This document shows positions 54,985-64,000 of a DNA stretch of 64,000 nucleotides, one piece after another. The translations under genes were made by a program, and so were the position numbers. The notes under the pieces were generated by a model. The model made no database searches. It saw only the letters and a program-made list of their open reading frames with translations, and was not told where the DNA came from. Each line of letters opens with the position of its first letter. Within the stretch, counting starts at the first letter, position 1. The stretch comes from Takakia lepidozioides (Eukaryota; Streptophyta; Takakiopsida; Takakiales; Takakiaceae). The stretch lies in NCBI GenBank assembly GCA_030704615.1, contig CM060732.1, forward strand, positions 434,001 through 498,000, read 5' to 3'.

Positions 54985-55620
54985 ATGGTGACGGCTAAGT
55001 GCTCCTGCTGCATTAGTTCATGGCGTTTGATGCTTATGGAGAAGAGTAATGAAGGCTTTGCAGCCTGACAGCTGAATTCCAGGTTTAATTGATGGTCTCA
55101 ACATGTGCTTTGGCGGCTATGTCTTCATAATTGAGCTACTGGATTGCATTCAAGCTTCTGCTAGTGTGAATGATGGCAGGTAGGTGCTTATAGTGCATAA
55201 ATCCAAGGCATTTGGTGCTTATGGAGAGGCGTAATGAGGGCTTTGCAGCCTGGCAGCAGAATTCCAGACTTAATTGCTGGTCTCGGCATGTGCCTTGGCG
55301 GCTATGTCTTCATACCTGATTACATGAGTTTCTGCTGGTGCAAATGGTGGCTGCTAGGTGCTTTTACTGCAGGAATCCGAAGCATTTGAGCCCGATTCCA
55401 GGCCTAATTGTTGGTCTCAACATGTGCATTGGCGGCTATGTCTTCACCCTGATTGCATGAGCTTCTGCTGGTGTGAATGGGGGCTGCTAAGTGCTTTTAC
55501 TGCAGGAATCTGAAGCATTTGATGCTTATGGTGAGGCCTTATGAAGACTTTACAACCTGATTCCAGGCCTAATTGCCATGTGCATTGGCGGCTATGTCTT
55601 TACACTGGAAATGCGGCTGG
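54985..55620. repeat. tandem repeat, about 130-190 bp units
   Basis: Four imperfect units sharing TTGGCGGCTATGTCTTCA, CTTTGCAGCCTG, GAATTCCAG and GCTTCTGCTGGTGTGAATG. No frame is conserved across units, so it is not coding. Confidence 0.75.
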
Positions 55621-56153
55621 AATTGAATGCATTCAGGGTGTTTTGATGTTTCTGAACCTGCACATTGAAGGCTATGCAGCCTGGCATATGAAATCCAGGC
55701 CTAATTACCAAGCTTTGCATGCGCATGTGCGGCTGGGTCTTCAACTCCTTTACTGGTAGCTACTTCTTTTTTTCTGCGAAGCAATCAATTTGGTTGCTAG
55801 TTGAACCCTTGAATGCTCATTGATGAAGCTGCAACACCTGCATGGTTTTCAGGGATTCTCTCTCACTTGATAAACTCCTCATTCTTTTCAGCAAAGCAAT
55901 CTATTGGCATTTGTTTGAATGCACGTCTTGGACACCATGTCACAGGCTTCGCCACTTCCACAAGCCTTCAAGGTCTTGGTGGTTTAATGTTTTGTTGTAT
56001 GTGCGTGCTTTAGATTGTATGTATGACATCGATAGCAAGTGTGAAGGTCTGTTACTCACCCGACGCATCCTCACTAACACACAAAATGTCTTTTGTGGTG
56101 GTTTTTGGGACGGGCGCAGATGAGGATCTTCACCTTACATAATAATTGAAGCT

Positions 56154-58848
56154 TCGAGATGCAAAGAACTTTGCCTAAAATGCGGCTGATGCTAAATGCA
56201 ACTATTACTCCAATGAGACATCAAGGGATGACCTATTTTGTACTCTTTAACTTGTTCTCTAGTTGTTGACAACTCAGTTTACATTGTCAAGTTATTTTAC
56301 CACTAGTGTGAAGTTAGCTAGGAAATAGCTAGCTTTTATATATTGACATTTGGGATTGACCCAAGTGTCAATCCAGGGGCCAATACATGTTTGGGCACCT
56401 GGCGTTGTTATCTTCACGGCAGATCGCAACGGGCTCATCTTTCTCGAGTTGAGCCTCACCGCGTCTAGCTATGGCGCCGTAGTGTGGATTCCCCATGGCG
56501 TGGGGTGTACTTGGCTCGACTTAATATATGAGTGATGTTTTCATGTGCAAGTGTGTGAGTTTGAGAGAGCTTGTATGCTTGTATCATTTCATTTCTTTAT
56601 CACTCGAGAAAGATCAGCTCGAGTCTGTGAGTGCCAGGTTCGAGTTAGTTGTAGCACTTGTGTTTTCAAATCATGAGAAGCGGTTCAGCCTAGAGTGCAG
56701 GGAGCCGTGCATGAGCCTATCCAAAGCGGATAGAGTGCAAAGGCGAACATGTTGCAGGTTTGCCAAAGGCGGGTAGCCTATGTTGAAGAGCGGCGTTGCA
56801 TAGCTCAACGCTATGGCAACCAAGTTTGGGCTTCTAGTGTGAAGCGGAAGAGATGTTGGCCACGAATGGCCGAACTGGTGGTCGTCTTCTTCAGCTGCAG
56901 GTCGAGTTAAGGAGCTGCAGAAATGTGGGCTGCGCATGGAAAACTAGCGTGTTGCAGGTTGGAGATGATATGATCAGCTCCAGGTATTTCTGCCCGAAAC
57001 TAGTTGTTGCGGGTAGATGAGGAGCAGCCGAATGGTGGAGCTGCGAGGGGATGCATTGCAGCCCGTTGGGAGCTTTAGCTCCAAGCTCATGAAGAGGTAT
57101 GAATGAAGAGAGGGGCTGGTCCTTCTTGTGTGCAAATCAGTGCACTTGTGAAGCATGTGCTGAGTTGGAGTTTCAATCTGAAACTCAACAGTGTAAGGGC
57201 TCTTGGAGTGGCAAGAGCGGGGCTGGAAGGGCAGCAACGAGGCGCCCTAGAGCCAGGGGATATGCATGAGAAGTGCAGGTGCACCAAGTTTGTAAAAGTG
57301 TGTATTTTCATATTCGTTTTTGTGAGCTTCATGAAGAAATGAAGCTTGTTGGGCAACATATAGCTTGCTTGTTGAGTTGGGGGCGCTTCTAGTGGGCCGT
57401 GAGAGCTCAGGAGTGCAGGGCGACGGGGCTGATGGCTCCGCAGAAGCCAAAGCTCGTCGGCAGCAGGTGCAGGAGCAAACCCCAGCTCGGGAAGAGCTCG
57501 GGAACACCCGGGAACTCATGGGAACTCGTTGGGAGTTCCAGGGAACGTAGGGAATAGTGGTCGTGATGGGCCGTTGGGGCGGTATCACGAGATACCACGA
57601 GCCCAGGTCGTGATGGTTGACCGTGACCGTTGGAAGTCGTGGTGCGGATACAACGGGTGGGCACGGTGACCAGATCATGGGGATGGCGGGCCGTGAAGGC
57701 TCGTGGGAGTGGTACCACGGGGTATCACTGGGCAGCCCGTGGCCAACGAGCGCCTAGGGCGGCCCGTGAGGAGTCGTGGCGGTTGGAGCCACGGAAGGCC
57801 GCGAACAGTTAGAGTGAAAAAAAAAAAAAAAAAAAAAAAAAACTAGTTCACTCGTTTCGTGGGACCTTGATGGGGAGGCTGGGCTCTGAAGAACAACGGT
57901 TTTGAGCTAGGTGATCCGGCAGAAAAGTCGGAATTGCCTCCCTGTCGCGTTTTAACAAAGGGGATTATTCCCCTGCAGGTAATCTTTTCTGGTTTTCAGC
58001 CCAATTCTTAACTCTGGGGGAGACCAGCCTGCAGGTAATTCCTTTGGACATAATGTTGTTGGGGCCTATATGTACCTCTATTTGCTCCATTTTTGAACCT
58101 TCAGTGAATGGCGTGGTTTCCTGAGGTGGTTCCATTCGGAGGAATGGCTGGTGGACGTAAGGAGGCACTGGCTGACCCTGTGGAGGCTTGCATGGGGCCT
58201 TGGAGGCCAAGTTTCATGAGCTCGTGGAGGGCGGTTTGAGGAGTGTCTACAAGATGCTCTCATGGTCGTGCAAGTGAGAGAAGAGAGGAAAAAAAAGGGT
58301 GTTGGGATGAGAGCGTGCTTGGGATAGGCATTGCTTTAGCTTCTCTTCCTTGTAGCTTTCCACCTTCTCTGTAGGCCGAGACCTTTCTGTAGGTGGAGGC
58401 AAGAGTCAGTCCGAGTTTGGGCTGGGTTGCAGGAGCGACACTGTGGAGTGTTTTTGGTGTGGGGGAATTATTGTTTTTATTCTTGTGTTTGGATCCCCTC
58501 CACACCTGCATGCTTGATTGTGCGCCATGCTAGTTTTGTGTGGGCGCTTGATTTTATAGGTGGTTGACTCGGGCTCTATCGCCGATCCAACCCTAGAGCA
58601 TGCTGTCGATGGTGAGGCTGGGTTGATGACCAGTCAGACCATCTTTGTTTCTCCTGTGGTGAGGTTGGAGGTGATGACCAGCCAACCATAGGAGTGCCTG
58701 CGGTGGATGCAGGTGCAGGTGCAGGTGCAGACTATGTTATTAACCTAGTATTCCAAACCATAAGCCGCATCAGGTTCTCTACCCGGATACCTTGTGGAGA
58801 GGGGGGTCAGAAACATATTCATGACCGGTTGAGTACCAGTTTGTCAAC
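56154..58848. other. long region without a supported gene
   Basis: Contains a possible TATA stretch (TTTTATATATTGAC at about 56332), a 26-bp poly(A) at 57817-57842, and CGTGG/CCACGA-rich repeats at 57550-57790. Part may be the leader or LTR of the gag element at 58849, but no second LTR copy is present to delimit it. Confidence 0.4.
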
Positions 58849-60297
58849 ATGGAGGTGCCACTAGTTGCTGGGGAAAGTGCCGGTACGAGCACTAGCGATA
58901 CTAGCGGGAATACGAGACGAGGTGTGCAGTTTAGGCCACCTTCATCTCCTGTATCTTCTACGGAAGGTTCTGATTCAGATTGTGAATCAGGAGGACTCAC
59001 ACCGACGGTGCAAGTTGTTTCCTTGCCATTGTTGTGGGACACGATGGAGGAGATGTATGGAGCCACCAAGAGGCCACGTAGGTACTCTGGGGCGGTGGGC
59101 ACCATTGAGTTGGATGATTTTATCCAAGAGTTTGATAGTTGGTGTGACTTGCAACAAATGCGCAATCCACAACTGTTTACGCCTTTCATGGCATGGAAGG
59201 GGCTGTTTCAGCACCTTGAGGGGCCGCCCATGGAGGATTACCATCAGTTTAGGCGGGGGCACGACGATGAGATCGAGGAGTGGAGGATGTACTGGTCACT
59301 TGACTATGTCTCCATCACTAGAGGGACAAGGGCAGCAGCCATACCGGCAGCTTCCACGAGCAGCAGTGGGACTAGTGGTACAGAGGCTACGTCGTCCACC
59401 CAAGCTACTGCTGCACCAACACCAGTAGCGGTGCCTGCCTTCAACCCTGTTGTGGAGTTCTTCGAAGAGTTGAGAAGGAACTACCAAGGGGTGAGGACAG
59501 AGAAGTTGAGGAACTTGCAAGAGTTCCAACGGAAGCCTACTGAGAGCTTGAGGGAGGCTTTCACTCGCATGAGGCGCTTGATTAATGTAATCCAAGGGGT
59601 TACGGAGGCTCAGGCAGTCCAGTTCTGGTACGGGATATTGGACAAGGAGTTGAGGAGAAGGGTGCGGGATGCAACTCTCCTACAAGCCGCCCAACCTACC
59701 TTAGCAAATGTGTTTTTGCTGGCAGAGCGGATAGAGCTCAACATGGTGGAGGAACGAGTGGTCATGGTGGGATTTGCTAAGGAGGCACCACGGGGTAGTG
59801 GTGCTTCTAGCCAGCCACTACCTCAACGTGCTCAAGGCAACAAGGGGGCTCAGGTGAAGCCCAGGGAAGGATAGAGAGGACCTCAGATGCAGGGGTCACT
59901 CCCTTCATTCGCCAGCCAACAACGGGCGGATGTGGTGTGCTGGACATGTGGAAGACCCCATGTCAAGAAGGATTGCCCAGAGGGAGGCAATGGTTTGGCA
60001 CCGGCACAGCCTGCACATGTGCAGTGTGGGCATTGTGGCAGGTACGGGCATGGAGAGGCCCAGTGCTATGGTTTGCACCCTGAGTTGCGCCCAGGCTAGT
60101 TCCAAGGGAACAATGGTGGCCGGGGGCGAGGTGGAGCAGCCCAGAGAGGATGAGGTGGCCAAACACGAGGTGCAGGCCAAGGGCAAGCTGAACATGGCCA
60201 AGGACGCGGAGGTCAGGGTGGTGACCAAGGCATGGCCAACCGGCTTCAGCAGTTAGAGCATAGGCTCGCTGCCATGGCGGGGGATGCCTCCGCGTGA
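58849..60297 (+). pseudogene. gag: retrotransposon Gag with two zinc knuckles
   Basis: ATG at 58849 opens 341 codons with a capsid-like region: ELDDFIQEFDSWCDLQQM (about residue 85) and LREAFTRMRRLINVIQG (about 230). In-frame TAG at 59872 is followed by the two knuckles CWTCGRPHVKKDC and CGHCGRYGHGEAQC. TAG at 60097 and TGA at about 60151 interrupt a G/R/Q-rich tail, which ends AGDASA at 60297. No protease or RT follows; the sequence changes to GC-rich CGTGAGC repeats. It is an inactive, 3'-truncated Ty3-like gag. Confidence 0.82.
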
Positions 60298-60685
60298 GCC
60301 TGGCCGCGTGAGCGTGTGAGCGCGGCCAAGCTCACGCCACGTCACCGGTTCTCGCCACATTGGCTCAAGGGTCCGACGCCACGTCAGCAGTCTTCGCCAG
60401 CGTGGTTGACGCCACGTCACGCCTTGCCATGTCATTTCCACGGACGTACCTATGACCGCGGACAGAACAGGGAGAAAGGGACCTATAGCCGCGGAATTGG
60501 TAGCCGTAGACTTTTTTTTTTTTGCATTTGACATTCGGCATTTGGGTGGATGTAATGATTGGTGCTGATCATTACTTCTAGTTATTTATTTATTTTTATT
60601 TTTGCTTTTGATATTTGACATTTGGGTGTGTCGTGCGCATACATATCGCTACACAACTACATTGCTATCCAAAACCACACAACAT
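60298..60685. other. GC-rich then AT-rich spacer with CCGCGGA modules
   Basis: Repeated CGTGAGC and CCACGTCA words (60290-60440), then CCTATGACCGCGGAC and ACCTATAGCCGCGGAATT (about 60450-60500). The latter is identical in part to the subterminal DNA of elements A and B. May be the edge of another transposon. No gene. Confidence 0.5.
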
Positions 60686-60689
60686 ATGT

Positions 60690-60950
60690 GCACACCAAAC
60701 ACTAGTCTATCACTAGTCCACCACTAGTGCACCACTAGGCTGCCACTAGACAACCACTAGTCACCACTAGTGCAACCACTAGTCCACCACTAGGCTGCCA
60801 TTAGCCACCACTAGTGCAGCCACTAGTCCACCACTAGGCTGCCACTAGCCACCACTAGTGCAGCCACTAATCCAACCACTAGGCTGCCACTAGCCACCAC
60901 TAGTGCAGCCACTAGTCCATCACTAGGCTGCCACTAGTCCATCATAATCG
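60690..60950. repeat. CCACTAG minisatellite
   Basis: Tandem units built from CCACTAGTCCACCACTAGGC and TGCCACTAG with about 10-bp and 50-bp periodicity. Non-coding. Confidence 0.88.
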
Positions 60951-61206
60951 CCCCCCTAGCTGGCGCTTAGGTCCCTCTAAGTCCAAGTAGCCACAAGATG
61001 TGATAGTGGCCATAGCCTCACTAGGTCCTCCACCACTATCCCTACTACACTCAAACTCAATAGGTCAAGATGCCGGGTACAAGAGTTGCCCCATCGTTAG
61101 TCGCCGTCTTGCAACCTGTGAACTTGAGCCTGAGATCTTGGGTATTGACTCCTATGAGCTTGGCCTCCCATGTCTTGTGAGCTGCCACTAGTCATATCCA
61201 CTGCCA
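60951..61206. other. spacer, no gene
   Basis: Nothing recognisable; lies between the minisatellite and the minus-strand integrase remnant. Confidence 0.5.
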
Positions 61207-61901
61207 CTATCCCAAGCAGGGTGGACATAACCAATCTCCATCAGGAACCCTCTCAAGAGGTGGTGTCAAGCATCCCATGTGCCAACCTCTTGAGCATCGA
61301 TCACACACCAACATAGTGGCGGCACCACGAGCATGCCCACATAGCATGCAACGCAATCCTGCAGGTACCACTGCAAGGTTGGGATCTATCCTCCCATCCA
61401 CATGTGGAAGGTGACATGGCGCACAATTACGCACATGGTCCTTCCATACCATGCCATCTCGACCCTCCAGAATCAACACTCCTGAAGGCAACACCTCCCT
61501 GACCCTTAGAATCACACGTCCTGCTGTGACATCCAAGGTCATAGGCGCTGTCTGCTGCAGATACACATAGTCCCCAGGGTGGAAACGCCGAACACCTGGC
61601 CGATATCTCCCTCCACGTATAGTGACATACCTCAATGTGTCTTGGTGTTGGGCAATAGCAAGATTCTCAAAAGCCATAGGCATGACTCTCTTGAACAACT
61701 CTGCCCGCTGGGCACATGCTTATGTCCACACATCCGGATCATCAAGGTTGAGGACTACTGCAGCCTCCCTGCGAATAGACGCAGGCAAATCTAGCTCTCG
61801 GCCAAAGAGAAGGAAATATGGTGAGAAGGAGACAAGTGATGCTTGCTTGCTAAACCTGTAGCCCATGTCTAGCCAAGGTACCTGAAGATCCCAATCTCCT
61901 A
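61207..61901 (-). pseudogene. Ty3 integrase C-terminus fused to PHD finger
   Basis: Minus strand, entering at LGDWDLQVPWL and passing the integrase block FSPYFLLFGRELDLPAS. A TAA at 61720-61722 interrupts it. It continues AELFKRVMPMAFE, the barrel-like tail FHPGDYVYLQQ and VREVLPSGVLILEGRDG, then CAPCHLP. The last 45 residues are a C4HC3 PHD finger: CMLCGHARG, VCDRCSRGWHMGC, DGDWLCPPC. PHD fingers read histone tails, so this could replace the chromodomain used by other Ty3 integrases for targeting (inference). The 5' side is cut by element F. Confidence 0.82.
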
Positions 61902-62276
61902 GGGGGGCTGCTATTTCATGAGCCATGAGCCATGAGCGGCATGAGCCATGAGCAGAGTCGTAAGTGTGGAAAAAAACATGAGCAGCACTATTTTCCGAAA
62001 ATGAGTGTCCGCGGGAATAGGGTTTAGGGTGCCACGGTCATAGGGGGAGAAGGACCTCCCGATGAAGGAGGTTCGGCAATGTTATTTAGAATTATATATT
62101 GAAAGGCAATGTTTCGCGAATGGTAGGGTGGTACTGCTCTGTACAATGGGGGCCCGTTTCAGCCTACCAGCCATTTGCAAAATTCACCCACACTCCCAAT
62201 CCCAAACGAAATGAGCAATGACGCATTCTCGGAACAATGGACACAGAATAGAATAAAAAGAGGGCACAATGAGGTT

Positions 62277-62282
62277 TTTATT
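62277..62282 (-). terminator. poly(A) signal for element F gene
   Basis: AATAAA on the minus strand, about 85 bp after the stop at 62366. Confidence 0.45.
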
Positions 62283-62365
62283 GATCCACATGAATTGCAT
62301 TTGAAGCACGTCTACTGTGCTGATTGTGCCCTCAAATCTTGAGCCCTGTGCCTACTGAATACAAG

Positions 62366-63040
62366 TCACGTTGTCAATGGGACTTCGACTGCTCTCAGAA
62401 CTAGCTCATGAGTCCTGGGGCTCCTCCATGTAAAGTCGATTGCAGCCGTTGTACCGCCCCTAGTGATGTTCACCACAATGTCCTGCCCTTCAATCATACC
62501 ACCATCGAATATGGAAATCTTCACGTTTTCGTCGTCCACACCAATGCGAATGTCCCCATACAATGGAGAAGAGGAGCGCACTCCTCGAGGAGAATAGGTC
62601 TCTCCGATGGAGTCCACCCACGTCCAGTGGCAGCAGTTCCACCGCAACAGCATAGCAGTGCGCCTTCTTCTGCATGGGTGACCGTCGTAGCTGGGAAAAT
62701 CGGAATCGAGGATGCGCAGGAGCCACGGACTCCTCAAACCAAGATCGTCACCCCGCTCGAAGGCGTAGTGGCCTACGATATACTCAAAAGCCACCAATGT
62801 TTCCACAATCGAACCAGTATCTTCTGTGTAATCTGTGTACCAGATAACAATGTCTCCCGATGTGGCCGAATACATTGCATAATCGATGCCTCCAAAGGGG
62901 CAGTCGTCCCGGTTCCGGAAGCACGGCATCCTTGCAAAGGAGGACCTGAGGACGACTTGGATGCCGATGACCTTGCGGACAGCTACGAAGCCCTTAGATT
63001 TTGGAAAAGATACGAAGCGGAAGAGCAGTCCGGCCTCCAA
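62366..63040 (-). CDS. element F protein, unknown
   Basis: Open frame of up to 224 codons read toward the F terminus, as the transposase is in A. Aromatic- and acid-rich, with GDIVIWYTDYTEDTG, LLRWNCCHWTWVD and a stretch DGHPCRRRR faintly like the DGHPWC of the A and C transposases. I do not recognise it. It may be one exon of a longer gene, since the start is not marked. A 244-codon frame overlaps on the plus strand; I prefer minus because of the hydrophobic pattern, the poly(A) signal and the A-like orientation. Confidence 0.42.
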   Translation of the reverse strand: MEAGLLFRFVSFPKSKGFVAVRKVIGIQVVLRSSFARMPCFRNRDDCPFGGIDYAMYSATSGDIVIWYTDYTEDTGSIVETLVAFEYIVGHYAFERGDDLGLRSPWLLRILDSDFPSYDGHPCRRRRTAMLLRWNCCHWTWVDSIGETYSPRGVRSSSPLYGDIRIGVDDENVKISIFDGGMIEGQDIVVNITRGGTTAAIDFTWRSPRTHELVLRAVEVPLTT

Positions 63041-63169
63041 AATGGAGCATCTGGGTCACACGTACCCACCGACGGAGGTGGAACGTGTTCATCACGCCAG
63101 CGGTGGATGAACCCATACATCTTTCTCATCAACAAGTTATAGTTTGAGATCTGCCACCGAAGTCCATCC

Positions 63170-64000
63170 CCCCGGATGGAAATTCGGCGCCGCATTTACA
63201 TCGAAGAGGGGATGGACTTCGTCGTGTCCAGTGGCTATCGGCCCACCTGGCAGTGACTGTGCCCTGGAATGTACCTCACTTCTGTATGACTGTGTTTCAT
63301 TGTGTTGAATAACTCTCGGATTTGGCCCACTGTTTACAATTTGATGTCTCATTTCTACAATTTGTCTGTCTGGTTGAATAAAGCAGAGTAACCGGTATGT
63401 GAGTCATGTGTCAAGAATATACCAGAGTAACGCCATGTCGGACATTGAAATGCGGCACCGCATTTCCATGTCGGCATCGAAATGCGGCGCCGCATTTCCA
63501 TGTCGGGATCGAAATGCGGCGCCGCATTTCCATGTCCGCATCGAAATGCGGCACAGCATTTCCATGTCGGACATCGAAATGCGGCACCGCATTTCCATGT
63601 CGGACATCGAAATGCGGCACCGCATTTCCATGTGGGACAAGAAAATGCGGTGCATCATTTCCGTCCAGGTACACGAAATACCAACACGGGTCTATAAATT
63701 GATCAGAAAACGAGGTTGGCATTGCAAATGCGGCGACGCATTTCCAGCTTGGCAATGGAAACTTCTTTTTGGACAAGGGAATGCGGTGCCGCATTTCCGT
63801 CCAACACTTCGAAAAGTGCACCTATTTCCGACCAGCGCGATGGAATGCGTTACCGCATTTCCGAGAGAGGGTCTGCAAATTGACAAATTGCGATGTCCGT
63901 TCTGGAAATGCGGCGCCGCATTTCCATGTCCGTCATCGACTTTTTTTTTACAATGGAATGCGGTGCCAGTTTTTGCTGATGGGTCTGCAGTTCGAACAAC
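63170..64000. repeat. GGCGCC palindrome array of element F
   Basis: Units of GAAATGCGGCGCCGCATTTC followed by CATGTCGG. About six or seven copies at a 33-35-bp period (63445-63663), then copies about 60 bp apart (63727, 63780, 63840, 63905, 63955). A single GGAAATTCGGCGCCGCATTT at 63179 resembles the element A version. Overlapping open frames here are artefacts. Confidence 0.88.

Larger units (their letters stand above)
53355..56153. mobile_element. unit bounded by about 160-bp inverted repeats
   Basis: 53355-53512 and 55988-56153 are inverted copies of each other (shared CTGTTACTCACC, GCATCCTCACTAAC and TTTTTGGGACGGGC on one strand). The interior has no recognisable ORF. This is the shape of a non-autonomous inverted-repeat transposon. 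No terminal target duplication was identified. Confidence 0.5.
61902..64000 (-). mobile_element. element F: A-type terminus, partial in window
   Basis: Starts GGGGGGCTGCTATTTCATGAG and CATGAGC repeats, the same tip as A and B. It contains GTCCGCGGGAATAGGG, a minus-strand gene and a GGCGCC palindrome array reaching the window end. The other end is outside the window. Confidence 0.68.

Noticed and set aside
57247-57812. Open frames in the CGTGG-rich region
   Set aside because: GC-rich repeats with few stops on either strand; no protein-like pattern.
62408-63142. Plus-strand 244-codon open frame
   Set aside because: Overlaps the minus-strand gene; its composition looks like an antisense reading. 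A plus-strand AATAAA at about 63368 is the only support, so I left it out but could be wrong.

Overview
The window is a transposon-dense piece of a nuclear plant-type genome; no ordinary host gene is evident. Support for a streptophyte comes from a Ty3 chromovirus with a chromodomain integrase, a very large Tat-like Ty3 family, spliced GT-AG genes, and an embedded fragment of plant-type 5.8S rRNA and ITS2 (24984-25163). A charophyte alga such as Chara is my guess, at low confidence.

Layout. 127-6326: a degenerate Ty3 chromovirus (gag, broken pol, chromodomain) whose right LTR is cut short. 6327-11543: element A, a DNA transposon with a minus-strand SWIM-type transposase and arrays of GGCGCC-centred palindromes. 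11544-17942: E1, an LTR-less fragment of the large Ty3 family. 18125-29154: element C, with two divergent genes. Leftward runs a spliced gene for a ParB-like plus beta-class amino-methyltransferase protein; rightward runs a transposase distantly related to that of A. A 14-copy, 116-bp palindromic array sits in the first intron of the methyltransferase gene. 29401-31287: element B, an internally deleted copy of A in inverted orientation. 32351-45721: E2, a 13.4-kb copy of the large Ty3 family with both LTRs and about 1,250 extra codons after integrase. 45722-50505: element D, a decayed inverted copy of the centre of C, with a solo LTR of the E2 family in its palindrome array. 50506-58848: intergenic DNA with a captured transposase fragment, a tandem duplication, a roughly 2.8-kb unit bounded by long inverted repeats, and minisatellites. 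58849-60297: a gag remnant. 61207-61901: a Ty3 integrase tail carrying a PHD finger (minus strand). 61902-64000: element F, with the same terminus as A and B, an unrecognised minus-strand gene and a third palindrome array.

The most interesting object is element C. Its minus-strand gene can be spliced from 22232 to 18508 through eight exons and seven GT-AG introns with every phase consistent and no internal stop. A further 5' exon at 24393-23995 joins in phase across the array-bearing intron. The product ends in a permuted (class beta) amino-methyltransferase signature and starts with a DGNHRL motif like ParB-type domains. The partial copy D keeps the same head-to-head arrangement with the transposase, so the two genes probably belong to one transposon. 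A DNA transposon that encodes its own amino-methyltransferase next to its transposase, with palindrome arrays between the ends, would be an unusual system.
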